From contig DASXRC010000059.1 in the NCBI GenBank assembly GCA_036506795.1, forward strand, positions 1-40,098: a stretch of DNA of 40,098 nucleotides. The letters are read 5' to 3'. Both the position numbers and the translations under genes were made by a program. The notes under the pieces were generated by a model, which saw only the letters and a program-made list of their open reading frames with translations, searched no databases and was not told the DNA's origin. The stretch is from DASXRC01 sp036506795 (lineage in GTDB: Bacteria; Actinomycetota; Actinomycetes; Mycobacteriales; Micromonosporaceae). Of this stretch, positions 6,443-17,668 are shown one piece after another; the stretch's first letter is position 1; every line of letters starts with the position of its first letter.

Positions 6443-9178
6443 CTACGTATCGCCGCCGGTCTCGCCGACCGGCGCCGCGGTCACGTCGTCGATCGCGTAC
6501 TTCTTCGCCGCCTCGGCGGGCACCGACGCCGGCACGTCGCCGCGGAGCGCGAGCTGCCGCAGCGTGGCGACGGCGACCGACTCGGCGTCAACGTGGAAGT
6601 GTCGGCGCAGCGCGTGCCGGGTGTCCGACAGACCGAAGCCGTCGGTGCCGAGCGACGTGAACTCGCCGGGCACCCAGCGCGAGATCAGGTCCGGCACCGC
6701 CCGCATGAAGTCGCTGACCGCGACCTTCGGCCCGGCGGCGTCCGCGAGCTTGGTCGTGACGTACGGCCGGCGCGGCTCCTCGCCGGGGTGGAGCAGGTTG
6801 TACTCCTCGGCCTCGACCGCGTCGCGGCGCAGCTCGGTCCACGACGTCACCGACCACACGTCCGCGGCCACGCCCCAGTCCTGCCCCAACAGCTGCTGCG
6901 CCTTCAGCGCCCACTGCATGCCCGTCCCGGAGGCGAGCAGCTGCGCCCGGGGTCCCTCGACCTTCGCCCCCGCGTACCGATAGATGCCCTTGACAATGCC
7001 CTCGGCTTCGATGTCGGCCGGCTCCGCGGGCTGGACGATCGGCTCGTTGTAGACGGTGAGGTAGTAGTAGATGTTCTCCTGCCGCTCCCCGTACATCCGG
7101 TGCAGGCCGTTCTCGACGATGTGCGCGATCTCGAACGCGAACGCCGGGTCGTACGCCACGACCGCCGGGTTGGTCGCGGCGATCAGGTGCGAGTGGCCGT
7201 CCTCGTGCTGCAGGCCTTCGCCGTTGAGCGTGGTGCGCCCGGCGGTGGCGCCGAGCAGGAAGCCCCGCGCCATCTGGTCGGCCGCTGCCCACAGCCCGTC
7301 GGCCGTGCGCTGGAACCCGAACATCGAGTAGAAGATGTAGACCGGGATCATCGGCTCGCCGTGGGTGGCGTACGAAGAGCCGGCCGCGGTGAACGATGCG
7401 ACCGAACCGACCTCGTTGATGCCCTCGTGCAGGATCTGCCCGGTCTCGGCCTCCCGGTAGGACAGGAACAGCTCGCGGTCGACCGGCGTGTACTGCTGGC
7501 CGAACGGTGAGTAGATCTTCTGCGTCGGGAACAGCGAGTCCATGCCGAACGTGCGGGCCTCGTCGGGGATGATCGGCACCCAGCGCTTGCCGAACTCCTT
7601 GTCCTTCATCAGGTCCTTGAGCAGCCGCACGAACGCCATCGTCGTGGCGACCTTCTGCTTGCCCGAGCCGCGCTTGATGTCGCCGAACGTGGTGGTCGGT
7701 GGGATGGCCAGCGGGATCGTTGTGGTCGGCCGCGAGGGCAGGTAGCCGCCCAGAGCCTTGCGCCGCTCGTTCAGGTACGCGATCTCGTCGGAGTTCTCGC
7801 CCGGGTGGTAGTAGGGCGGCAGGTACGGGTTCGCCTCGAGCGCCGAGTCCGGGATGTCGAGGTAGAGCCGGTCCCGGAACGACTTCAGGTCGTCCAGCGT
7901 CAGCTTCTTCATCTGGTGGGTGGCGTTGCGTGCCTCGAAGTGCGAGCCGAGCGTCCAACCCTTGATGGTCTTGGCGAGGATGACAGTCGGCTGGCCGCTG
8001 TGCTCGGTGGCCGCCTTGTACGCGGCGTACAGCTTCCGGTAGTCGTGCCCGCCGCGCTTGAGGCCCCAGATCTCGTCGTCGGACATGTGCTCGACCATCT
8101 TGCGGGTTCGCGGATCGCGGCCGAAGAAGTGCTCGCGCACGTACGCCCCGGACTCCGCCTTGTAGGTCTGGTAGTCCCCGTCCGGGGTGACGTTCATGAG
8201 GTTGACCAGCGCGCCGTCGGTGTCCGCGGCGAGCAGCGGGTCCCACTCGCGGCCCCAGACGACCTTGATGACGTTCCAGCCGGCGCCGCGGAAGAACGCC
8301 TCGAGCTCTTGGATGACCTTGCCGTTGCCGCGCACGGGGCCGTCCAACCGCTGGAGGTTGCAGTTGATCACGAACGTGAGGTTGTCGAGCTCCTCGCGGG
8401 CGGCCAGGCCGATCGCGCCGAGCGTCTCCGGCTCGTCCATCTCGCCGTCGCCGAGGAACGCCCACACCCGCTGGTCGGACGTGTCCTTGATGCCGCGGTG
8501 CTGCAGGTAGCGGTTGAACCGGGCCTGGTAGATCGCGTTCAGGCCGCCCAGGCCCATCGAGACGGTCGGAAACTCCCAGAAGTCGGGCATCAACCGCGGG
8601 TGGGGGTACGACGGGAGACCGGCGCCCGGGTGCGATAGCTCCTGCCGGAACCCGTCGAGCTGCTCCTCGGTCAACCGCCCCTCGAGGTACGCCCGGGCGT
8701 ACATGCCGGGCGAGGCGTGGCCCTGGAAGTAGATGTGGTCGCCGCCGCCGGGATGGTTCCGGCCCCGGAAGAAGTGGTTGAAGCCCACCTCGTAGAGGGA
8801 CGCCGACGAGGCGTACGTCGAGATGTGCCCGCCGACGCCGATCTCCGGACGCTGGGCGCGATGCACGAGCATCGCGGCGTTCCAGCGGATGTACGCCCGG
8901 AGCCGGCGCTCGGTGTGCTCGTCGCCCGGGAACCAGGGCTCGCGCTCCGGTGGGATTGTGTTGATGTAGTCGGTGGTGGTCAGCGGCGGCACGCCGACCT
9001 GCCGCTCGCGCGCCCGCTCCAGCAGACGAAGCATGATGTACCGGGCGCGCTTCGCGCCCCCCTCGTCGATGACACCGTCGAGCGATTCGACCCATTCCGC
9101 GGTCTCTGCGGGGTCGATGTCCGGAAGCTGGCTCGGCAGGCCGTCACTAATGACCGGGCGCTTGCGTTCCGTGGCCAC
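6443..9178 (-). CDS. aceE: Pyruvate dehydrogenase E1 component, homodimeric type
   Basis: Thiamine-diphosphate-dependent decarboxylase that converts pyruvate and reductively acetylates the lipoyl groups of E2, feeding acetyl-CoA to central metabolism and fatty-acid synthesis. The 911-aa length fits the single-chain AceE family. The ThDP motif is clear: GDGEMDEPETLGAI followed by FVINCNLQ, with a preceding long TPP-domain segment (GGHISTYASSASLYEVGFNHFF). The C-terminal transketolase-like domain reads FGMDSLF, QYTPVDRELFLSYRE and GATAGRTTLNGEGLQHEDGHS. GTG at 9178 has GAAGGAA upstream. No E2 or E3 gene is in the window. It is convergent with the SRPBCC gene (28-bp gap) and has a repeat-rich 260-bp upstream region. 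Confidence 0.97.
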   Translation of the reverse strand: MATERKRPVISDGLPSQLPDIDPAETAEWVESLDGVIDEGGAKRARYIMLRLLERARERQVGVPPLTTTDYINTIPPEREPWFPGDEHTERRLRAYIRWNAAMLVHRAQRPEIGVGGHISTYASSASLYEVGFNHFFRGRNHPGGGDHIYFQGHASPGMYARAYLEGRLTEEQLDGFRQELSHPGAGLPSYPHPRLMPDFWEFPTVSMGLGGLNAIYQARFNRYLQHRGIKDTSDQRVWAFLGDGEMDEPETLGAIGLAAREELDNLTFVINCNLQRLDGPVRGNGKVIQELEAFFRGAGWNVIKVVWGREWDPLLAADTDGALVNLMNVTPDGDYQTYKAESGAYVREHFFGRDPRTRKMVEHMSDDEIWGLKRGGHDYRKLYAAYKAATEHSGQPTVILAKTIKGWTLGSHFEARNATHQMKKLTLDDLKSFRDRLYLDIPDSALEANPYLPPYYHPGENSDEIAYLNERRKALGGYLPSRPTTTIPLAIPPTTTFGDIKRGSGKQKVATTMAFVRLLKDLMKDKEFGKRWVPIIPDEARTFGMDSLFPTQKIYSPFGQQYTPVDRELFLSYREAETGQILHEGINEVGSVASFTAAGSSYATHGEPMIPVYIFYSMFGFQRTADGLWAAADQMARGFLLGATAGRTTLNGEGLQHEDGHSHLIAATNPAVVAYDPAFAFEIAHIVENGLHRMYGERQENIYYYLTVYNEPIVQPAEPADIEAEGIVKGIYRYAGAKVEGPRAQLLASGTGMQWALKAQQLLGQDWGVAADVWSVTSWTELRRDAVEAEEYNLLHPGEEPRRPYVTTKLADAAGPKVAVSDFMRAVPDLISRWVPGEFTSLGTDGFGLSDTRHALRRHFHVDAESVAVATLRQLALRGDVPASVPAEAAKKYAIDDVTAAPVGETGGDT

Positions 9179-9284
9179 AGGCGTTCCTTCATCTTGTGTC
9201 GAGTGAGTCTCTAGCGACCATCCTGCCCCCTTCGGTCAGTCGTCGTCATGTTGACCATCCGGCGACGGCCCCGCGTTCTGCCGT

Positions 9285-9362
9285 CGATCATGGACTCATC
9301 GTCGTGGTTCGATCTCTGATCCACACCAACTAGCCCATGATCGGCGAGGGAGGCCATGATCG
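9285..9362. repeat. CGATCATGG / CCATGATCG inverted and direct repeats
   Basis: Upstream of aceE the 9-mer CGATCATGG occurs at 9285-9293, followed by its reverse complement CCATGATCG at 9335-9343 and again at 9354-9362. The same 9-mer pair forms a compact hairpin after ahpE (18644-18671). This suggests an interspersed short palindromic element in this genome rather than a gene-specific operator. No terminator U-tract or coding potential is seen. Confidence 0.55.
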
Positions 9363-9370
9363 ACGGGCCG

Positions 9371-9420
9371 GCGTGAGCCGGCGGGGGTCGGCGGGGGTCG
9401 GCGGGGGCCGGCGGCCGGCG
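9371..9420. repeat. Short GC-rich tandem repeat
   Basis: The 10-mer GCGGGGGTCG is repeated at 9381-9390, 9391-9400 and, with one change, 9401-9410, flanked by further GCCGGCG units. It lies downstream of the YjbQ stop codon, between that gene and the aceE upstream region. It may contribute to transcript ending as a G/C-rich structure, or may simply be a slippage tract. Confidence 0.6.
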
Positions 9421-9438
9421 GGGCCGCCCGATCGACGG

Positions 9439-9843
9439 TCAGGCGGGCAGGAATGAGAAGCGCACCTGGCGGATGGCGTTGTCAGCGTTGGGGTCGACGA
9501 GGCAGACCGACTGCCAGGTGCCGAGCGCGATCCGGCCCCCCACGACGGGCAGCGTGGCGTACGGCGCGATAAGCGCGGGCAGGACGTGGTCCCGACCGTG
9601 GCCCGGCGACCCATGTCGGTGTCGCCAGCGGTCGTCCGCCGGGAGGAGGTCGTCCACCGTGGCCAGCAGGTCGGTGTCCGATCCGGCACCCGTCTCGATG
9701 ATCGCGATGCCCGCGGTGGCGTGCGGGACGAAGACGTGTAGCAGGCCGTCACCCTCGTCGGAGACGAACGCCGCCGCCTCGGCGGTGATGTCCCGCACGG
9801 CCGGGCGGGTCCCCGTCTGCACCGTGATCACTTCGCTGCGCAT
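9439..9843 (-). CDS. YjbQ family protein (UPF0047)
   Basis: A 134-aa single-domain protein with the conserved YjbQ pattern: HVFVPHATAGIAIIETG, an acidic centre with DDLLPADDRW, then the His-rich GSPGHGRDHVLPALIAPYATLPVVGG and the closing GTWQSVCLVD. The conserved histidines and acidic residues are thought to bind metal. Some family members have been reported with weak thiamine-phosphate synthase activity, but the physiological role is not settled. ATG at 9843. It lies 36 bp downstream of the ABC permease gene in the same direction, so it may be read from that operon. Confidence 0.86.
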   Translation of the reverse strand: MRSEVITVQTGTRPAVRDITAEAAAFVSDEGDGLLHVFVPHATAGIAIIETGAGSDTDLLATVDDLLPADDRWRHRHGSPGHGRDHVLPALIAPYATLPVVGGRIALGTWQSVCLVDPNADNAIRQVRFSFLPA

Positions 9844-9879
9844 GCCGCCGAGTCTGCCGGATTTCCCCGATGTGGTGGG

Positions 9880-10674
9880 TCAGACCGCGACGTCGCGGCG
9901 GTTGAACGCCCAGGCCCCCACCGCGACCAGCACCGCGGCCGTGCCCGCCAGCAGCAGCGAGTCGCCCACCTGCAGGCCGTGCTTGAGCGGCTCGCCGCCC
10001 ACGCTCCAATGCCACGGCGACAGGCTCCGCGTCCATTCCAGGCCCTCGACCTGCGGGAACACCCCGTTGGCCAGGTAGGCCAGGACCGTCACGCCGGCGG
10101 TCCCCGCGATCGCGGCCGCCTTGCGCCCGGTCGCCGCGCCGATCGCGAACGCGAGCGCGCCGAGGCACGCGCCGAGCAGGGCCAGCTGCAGGGTCGCCGC
10201 CCCGAACTCGCCGGCGGAGATCTCGTCCAGCTGCGCCGGACCGGTGATGGCGAGCATCGCCAGCCAGAGCACCACGCCGATGACCGCCAGCGCGGTGCCG
10301 AGCGCCGCGAACCGCTGCAGCGCGACCCGGGTGCGGGTGATCGGGTGCGCCAGCACCAGGTCAAGCGTGCCGGCCTCCTCGTCGCCGGCGATCGCCCGCG
10401 TCCCGTACGCGATCGAGAACACCGCCACCAGCAGCGGGATCAGCAGGCCGTAGACGCTGCTGCCCACGTACCCCGCGGCGCTGACGAGGTCGTTGTAGTT
10501 GAACGCCTCGAGCACGCCCTTCGGGTAGTTCTTCATCGCGTCCTGCATCTCGGGCGTGTTGACGGTCGGCCAGAACGACGCGTACATCGCGCCGACCGCG
10601 GCGATGGCCAGCGTCCAGCCGAGCAGCGAGCGGCGGCCCTCCCAGAGGGCCTTCGTGAACACGTTACGCAGCAC
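9880..10674 (-). CDS. ABC-2 type transporter permease
   Basis: A 264-aa integral membrane protein with about six hydrophobic helices and the ABC-2 layout: an N-terminal helix (LGWTLAIAAVGAMYASFW), a large loop, then AIAGDEEAGTLDLVLAHPITRTRVALQRF. That last stretch is the cytoplasmic coupling segment typical of these exporters. GTG at 10674 overlaps the ATPase gene by 11 bp, so the two are co-translated partners. The substrate is unknown; drug, lipid or peptide export is typical of this class. Confidence 0.88.
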   Translation of the reverse strand: MLRNVFTKALWEGRRSLLGWTLAIAAVGAMYASFWPTVNTPEMQDAMKNYPKGVLEAFNYNDLVSAAGYVGSSVYGLLIPLLVAVFSIAYGTRAIAGDEEAGTLDLVLAHPITRTRVALQRFAALGTALAVIGVVLWLAMLAITGPAQLDEISAGEFGAATLQLALLGACLGALAFAIGAATGRKAAAIAGTAGVTVLAYLANGVFPQVEGLEWTRSLSPWHWSVGGEPLKHGLQVGDSLLLAGTAAVLVAVGAWAFNRRDVAV

Positions 10675-11593
10675 GGCTGGCCTCCCGGCTCTCCGGCGAG
10701 GTGTGGTTGTAGTAGTGGAAGAACAGCTCCTCCAGGTCGGGCTCCTCCGAGAGGATGCTGACCACGGTGTGCCGGCCGGCCGCCTTCACCAGCGCATCGG
10801 CGCGTCCGTTGAGCCGGCAGTGCAGGATGCGGCCGGTCGGATCGACCGCGACGTCGGTCACGCCCGGCAGTCCACTGAACTCCGTCGGCCTCACCGGCGC
10901 CTCGAACTGGATCTCCACCCGCCGGACCGATCGCTCGCGCAGATCCTCCACCCGTTCGACCGCGACCAGCCGACCCTCGCGGATGATGCCCACGCGGTCG
11001 GCGGTCTGCTGCACCTCGCTCATCACGTGCGAGGACATGAACACGGTCTGGCCGTTCGCCTTGGCGTCTCGAATCATCACGACGACCTGCTGCTGCAGGA
11101 ACGGGTCGAGGCCGCTCGTCGGCTCGTCGAGGATGAGCAGGTCGGGGGAGTGCATGAACGCCTGCACCACACCGATCTTCTGCCGGTTGCCCTTCGACAG
11201 GCCCTTGATCTTGCGGCCGACGTCGAGGTCGAGCCGCGCGGCGTACTCCTCGATCCGGGCGCGCGGCACCCCGCCGCGCAGGTTGGCCAGGTAGGTCAGC
11301 AGCTCGCGACCGGTCTGCCGGCCGTCGACGACGAAGTCGCCGGCCAGGTAGCCGATCCGCCGGCGCAGTGCCACGCCGTCCACCCGTGGGTCCCGGCCCA
11401 GCACGCGCGCCGTCCCGCTGGTGGGCCGGATGAGGTCGAGCAGCAACCGGATCGTGGTGGTCTTCCCGGCGCCGTTGGGGCCAAGGAAGCCGTACACCTC
11501 GCCGGTCTCGACGGCAAGATCGAGGCCCGCGAGACCGCGATTCCGGCCGTAGTTCTTGACGAGCCGCTCGGTGCTGATGGCCGCGTCAGCCAT
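10664..11593 (-). CDS. ABC transporter ATP-binding protein
   Basis: A 309-aa nucleotide-binding subunit. Walker A is GPNGAGKTT (38-46), the signature is LSKGNRQK (about 132-139) and Walker B is LLILDEPTSGLD. The C-terminal ~90 residues form the extension seen in drug-export ATPases. I start at ATG 11593 because GGGGAGGG lies upstream and the homologous sequence (ISTERLVKNYG) begins there. The longer in-frame extension to 11656 overlaps the regulator gene and is not family-like. The gene overlaps the MarR-type gene by 8 bp and the permease gene by 11 bp, forming a three-gene operon. Confidence 0.93.
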   Translation of the reverse strand: MADAAISTERLVKNYGRNRGLAGLDLAVETGEVYGFLGPNGAGKTTTIRLLLDLIRPTSGTARVLGRDPRVDGVALRRRIGYLAGDFVVDGRQTGRELLTYLANLRGGVPRARIEEYAARLDLDVGRKIKGLSKGNRQKIGVVQAFMHSPDLLILDEPTSGLDPFLQQQVVVMIRDAKANGQTVFMSSHVMSEVQQTADRVGIIREGRLVAVERVEDLRERSVRRVEIQFEAPVRPTEFSGLPGVTDVAVDPTGRILHCRLNGRADALVKAAGRHTVVSILSEEPDLEELFFHYYNHTSPESREASRAA

Positions 11594-12068
11594 CGCCCTC
11601 CCCTTCTTTCCGGACGTATTCGGTCTTGAACTGGTCGAGCAGCTTGGGGACCTCACGCTCGATGAACGCGTAGAAGTCGCGGCTCACCCGCAGCCGCTCG
11701 GCGCGCGGTGAGTCCTCGTCGTCGAGCAGCGCCAGCCCGCGCTCCATCAGCTCGCGGATCGCCGCGTACTGCTCGCCCGCCCGCGAGCCCAACTCGATGA
11801 GCGCGGTGGGCGTCACCTCGTAGACGTGGCCCCGGGTGCCCGGGGCCGCCACCCGGCGCACCAGCCCGAGGCGCTCGAGGACCCGCATGCCGGTGCTCAC
11901 CGAGCCCTTCGACAACCCGAGCGAGCTGCTCAGCTGCGCGAGCGACTGACTCGGCGGGTCACAGATCAGCAGCCAGCCGAGCAGTTTCCCGTACGCCGGC
12001 GTCATGCCGAGGCTGGCCAGCTTGACGCCGACCTCCTCGGCGTACCGGCGCTCGCGCGACAGCTCCAT
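11586..12068 (-). CDS. MarR/GbsR-type winged-helix regulator
   Basis: A 160-aa DNA-binding protein. The winged helix reads SLAQLSSSLGLSKGSVSTGMRVLERLGLVRRVAAPGTRGHVYEV (about 42-86), followed by a helical dimerisation region. The family pattern LGMTPAYGKLLGWLLI resembles GbsR-like regulators. It is the first gene of the ABC transporter operon and probably represses its own transcription; three regularly spaced half-sites sit directly upstream (12080-12103). The inducing ligand is unknown. Confidence 0.87.
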   Translation of the reverse strand: MELSRERRYAEEVGVKLASLGMTPAYGKLLGWLLICDPPSQSLAQLSSSLGLSKGSVSTGMRVLERLGLVRRVAAPGTRGHVYEVTPTALIELGSRAGEQYAAIRELMERGLALLDDEDSPRAERLRVSRDFYAFIEREVPKLLDQFKTEYVRKEGEGDG

Positions 12069-12079
12069 CTAGCTTCCCA

Positions 12080-12103
12080 ACGTTCAGTACGTTCTAAACG
12101 AAC
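12080..12103. promoter_or_regulatory. Phased half-sites upstream of the MarR-ABC operon
   Basis: Three hexamers, ACGTTC (12080-12085), ACGTTC (12089-12094) and ACGAAC (12098-12103), are spaced exactly 9 bp apart. The last two make the inverted repeat GTTC-TAAAC-GAAC. The cluster starts 12 bp upstream of the regulator's start codon, in an AT-rich patch where the promoter must lie. It is a likely operator for the adjacent regulator; the divergent gene at 12179 could also be affected. Confidence 0.5.
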
Positions 12104-12178
12104 ACTAACCAGGCGTGACAACCACCGCAACCGGGCAAGGGAGGAGGTCGTTGTCACGTCGATGTACGGGAGGTCGGG

Positions 12179-12838
12179 ATGCGGCGCTGGCTCTGGTTCA
12201 ACGGCTTGTCGCTCGCGACGCTCGCGGCCTTTCTGGTCTTCATCGTGCTGCAGAGCGTGTTCGGGTGGCAGGTGCACAACGAGGATCTGACGCAGTTCGG
12301 TCAGCCGGCCATCGGCTACTGGTCGTACCTGGGCACCGGGCACTTCGGTGAGGCCACGTTCGAGAACTGGGAGTCCGAGTTCCTCCAGATGGGCTCGTAC
12401 GTGCTGCTCACGGCGTACCTCGTGCAGCGCGGCTCCCCGGAGTCCAAGCCGTTGCGCCAGAAGGACCGGCCCGAGGACTACCCGGAGCGCGCCACGCAAA
12501 GGTCGCCCGCCCTGTCGCGCCGATCGGACTGGGCGCAGGCGATCTACCGCAACAGCCTGTCCATCGCCCTGCTCGGGCTCTTCGTCCTCTCGTTCCTCGC
12601 GCACCTGCTCTCCGGCACCGCGAACTACAACGAGGAGCAGGCCCTCGAGTCGGGCGCGCCACCCGTGAGCGTGCTGCATTTCCTCGGTACGTCGGACTTC
12701 TGGTTCCAGTCGATGCAGAACTGGCAGAGCGAGTTCCTCGCGGTCGGCTGCCTGGTGTTGCTCAGCATCGTGCTGCGCCAGCACGGCTCACCACAGTCGA
12801 AGCCGGTGACCGCCACGCACGCGCACACCGGCGAGTGA
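12179..12838 (+). CDS. DUF6766 family membrane protein with an internal duplication
   Basis: A 219-aa membrane protein of unknown function. The two halves repeat each other. Each has a transmembrane helix (about 10-28 and 125-142), then an extracytoplasmic loop with FLGT/YLGT and ENWESEFLQ/QNWQSEFLA, then a second helix and a QRGSPESKP/QHGSPQSKP end. The probable topology is four helices with both termini in the cytoplasm. ATG at 12179 has GGGAGG 6-11 bp upstream. It is divergent from the MarR-ABC operon and convergent with the AraC gene. I recall the family as DUF6766; no activity is known to me. Confidence 0.82.
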   Translation: MRRWLWFNGLSLATLAAFLVFIVLQSVFGWQVHNEDLTQFGQPAIGYWSYLGTGHFGEATFENWESEFLQMGSYVLLTAYLVQRGSPESKPLRQKDRPEDYPERATQRSPALSRRSDWAQAIYRNSLSIALLGLFVLSFLAHLLSGTANYNEEQALESGAPPVSVLHFLGTSDFWFQSMQNWQSEFLAVGCLVLLSIVLRQHGSPQSKPVTATHAHTGE

Positions 12839-12842
12839 GCGG

Positions 12843-13655
12843 TTAGCCGGCCGACCCGGCCAGCAGAGTGCGCAGCCGGTGCGGGGTCTCGCCGACCTCT
12901 GCCCGCACCGTCCTGGTCAGGTGGGCCTGGTCCGCGAACCCGAGCTCGGTGGCGAGCGCCGCGAGGTTTGGCTCGCCGTTTTCGAGCCGGTGCAGGGCGG
13001 CGCCGACCCGCAGTCGGTTGCGGTAGCGGGTCAGCGGCACGCCGACGTGCCGGTGGAAGACCCGGCTGAGCCGGTAGGGCGAGACCCCGAGCAGCTCGGC
13101 GAGCGGGAGGAGGCCACGCGCGCTGGGATGCTGCGCGGTCAACGCCTCTCGCGCCGAATCGGCCAGCGCGCGGTCGGTGCGAGCCGCCATGGTGGTGTCC
13201 CGGCTCGTGTCGACGTGGCGCGTCGCGCCGGCGAGCACGTGGAGCAGCCGCTCGGCGACCGCGAAGTCGAGGTCGCCGGTGCGCGCGGCGCGGAGCAGCA
13301 GCCGGTGCCGCAGCTCGAGCCGGCTGTCCACGGACACCGCGGCGGTGGGGTCGGCCGCCGCCGGCCCGGCGACCGCCCGCCACAGCCGGGGCGAGACGTG
13401 GATCGCAGTGCACTCGTCGTCGCCGATCGGATGGGCGAACCGCTCCTCCTCGTCGGGCGTCGTCAGGTAGCCCAGCGCACGGTCCGCCCACATCTCCCCG
13501 TGGCGGCCACGGCGGCGGAACCCGCCCGAGCGGACCAGCACGACGCCGCGCCGTTGACCGGTCTCGGGAGGGGACCAGCCGGCGTGATCCTCGTGGCAGT
13601 GCACGAGCCGGACCGTGAACTCGGGTCGGTCGACGATCAGCTCGGCGGAGAGCAT
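12843..13655 (-). CDS. AraC-family transcriptional regulator
   Basis: A cytoplasmic regulator of about 270 aa. The C-terminal ~100 residues contain the two AraC helix-turn-helix motifs: LPLAELLGVSPYRLSRVFHRHVGVPLTRYRNRLRV and LAALATELGFADQAHLTRTVRAEVGETPHRLR. The N-terminal region is a cupin-like sensor (RSGGFRRRGRH, then DECTAIHVSPRLW). I use ATG at 13655; an in-frame TTG at 13697 would add 14 residues. It is divergent from the MFS exporter gene, 86 bp away, and probably controls it. The ligand is not identifiable. Confidence 0.87.
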   Translation of the reverse strand: MLSAELIVDRPEFTVRLVHCHEDHAGWSPPETGQRRGVVLVRSGGFRRRGRHGEMWADRALGYLTTPDEEERFAHPIGDDECTAIHVSPRLWRAVAGPAAADPTAAVSVDSRLELRHRLLLRAARTGDLDFAVAERLLHVLAGATRHVDTSRDTTMAARTDRALADSAREALTAQHPSARGLLPLAELLGVSPYRLSRVFHRHVGVPLTRYRNRLRVGAALHRLENGEPNLAALATELGFADQAHLTRTVRAEVGETPHRLRTLLAGSAG

Positions 13656-13741
13656 GACCCAACCGTACGCACGAGCTGTGACACTTTCGCCCTGCAAGGA
13701 TCTTCAAGACCCGGCCGCGGAGCGTCGGCCAGGCTCGATGG

Positions 13742-15174
13742 ATGACGCTTGACGAGCGGACGCGGCAGGGCACGCGAGGCCTGCTCGCCGTGTTGCTGGT
13801 GGGGCAGGCGATGGCCACCATGGACGGCTCGATCGTGGCCGTGGCCATTCCGACCATCCGGGCGACCCTGGGCGCCAGCGGCGGTGAGGTGCAGTTGATC
13901 TTCGCCGGCTACCTGCTCGCCTTCGCGGTGCTGGTCGTGACCGGCGCCCGGCTGGGCGACCGGCACGGGCACGGCCGGGTGTTCCGGGCCGGCCTCGCCG
14001 GATTCACCCTGGCCTCGCTCGCGTGCGGGCTGGCGCCGACCGCGCCCGCGTTGATCCTCGCCCGGCTGGCGCAGGGTGCCGCCGGCGCGCTGATGGTTCC
14101 GCAGGTCGTCTCCCTGATCCAGCTCCACTTCGACGGTGCGCGACGAGCCCGCGCCGTCGCGCTCTACTCGATGGTTCTCGCACTGGGCGTGGCCGCCGGC
14201 CAGATCGTCGGAGGCCTCGTGGTCTCGCTCGACCTGGCCGGCCAGGGCTGGCGGCCCGCCTTTCTGCTTAACGTGCCTATCGGCGCCGGCCTGCTGTTGG
14301 CGAGCCGGCGGCTCCTGGCCGCCCCGGCCACCGAACGTGCGCGGCGGCTGGACCTCGTCGGCGTGGCCGGGCTCGCCGCCGCCATGGCAGCCCTGACGGT
14401 GCCGCTGGCGCTGGGCCGGGAGCGGGGATGGCCGGCCTGGTCGTTGCTCGTGCTGGCCGCGGGGGCCGCCGGCCTGGTCACGTTCCAGAGCTACGAGGCG
14501 CGGCTCGCGGCCCGTGGTGGGTCGCCCCTGATAGACCCCGCAGCGGTACGCCCGGAAGGCGTACGCCCCGGCCTGCTCGCCTGCTTTCTGATCATGGGCT
14601 GTTACACCGCATACCTGTTCACCCTCACCCTGCACCTCCAGGGCGCGCTCGGTTTCGGGCCGTTGGCGGCGGGGCTGACGTTCCTGCCGTATCCGGCCGG
14701 GTTCGCCACCCTCAGCCTCGGCGCGCGGCGACTGCCGCAGCCGGTGCGGGCCCGATTGCCGGTCGCCGGACCCCTGGTCTTCGCGGGGGCGATCGCGGCC
14801 CTGGCCGTGCTCGCGGCGGGCGGTGACTGGCCGGCCCTGGCGGCGGTGCCGCTGCTGTACGCCGCAGGGGCGGGGCACGCGTCCGGGTTCAGCCCGCTGT
14901 TCACCTCGCTCCTGGCCCGAATCGAGCCGCGGTACGCCGCAACCGTGTCCGGCATGGCCTCGACGGGCGTCCTGCTGGCCGGCGTGCTGGCCGTCTCGAC
15001 GCTAGGTGGCGTGTACCTCGCGGTCGCCGGCGCGGGCCAGTCCCGATCAGCGGCCGGACTCTCCACCGTCACCGCCCTGATAGCCGTCCTTCTCGTGGTC
15101 GGCGCCCTGCTCGCCCACCGCGCGTCCACGCCCCGGCGCGTCGGCGGTATGGCGGGCGGTGCCGCGCGTCGGTA

Positions 15175-15175
<1 letters not shown>
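13742..15175 (+). CDS. MFS drug exporter, DHA2-like
   Basis: A 477-aa inner-membrane transporter. The first helix carries QAMATMDGSIVAVAIPTI, the DHA2 motif D1-type sequence. Motif A follows as GARLGDRHGHGRVFRAG and motif C-like sequence as VLALGVAAGQIVGGLVV. The helix count looks like 12-14. It probably exports a hydrophobic compound in exchange for protons. The start is ATG at 13742, with no convincing Shine-Dalgarno. It is divergent from the AraC regulator, and its stop codon overlaps the start of the next gene in TAATG, so export and the downstream dehydrogenase may be expressed together. Confidence 0.9.
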
Positions 15176-17550
<2,375 letters not shown>

Positions 17551-17668
17551 TTGGTCGTTTTCCCGATCCTGCTCGCGTTGCACTTGCGCGCGGCCGCACG
17601 ACTGTGTGAACTACGCGCTAACGGCGTTGCGTGGACGCCGATAGGTGGAGACGAGGAGGCACGCGACA
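17551..17668. other. Intergenic region before the DUF3052 gene
   Basis: This 118-bp stretch must carry the promoter of the DUF3052 gene. I see no clear hexamer pair and no terminator hairpin with a U-tract for the preceding gene. Confidence 0.4.

Noticed and set aside
9371..9420. Tandem GCGGGGGTCG units as a CRISPR or origin
   Set aside because: The units have no spacers, only three copies, and no DnaA-box or replication gene is near.
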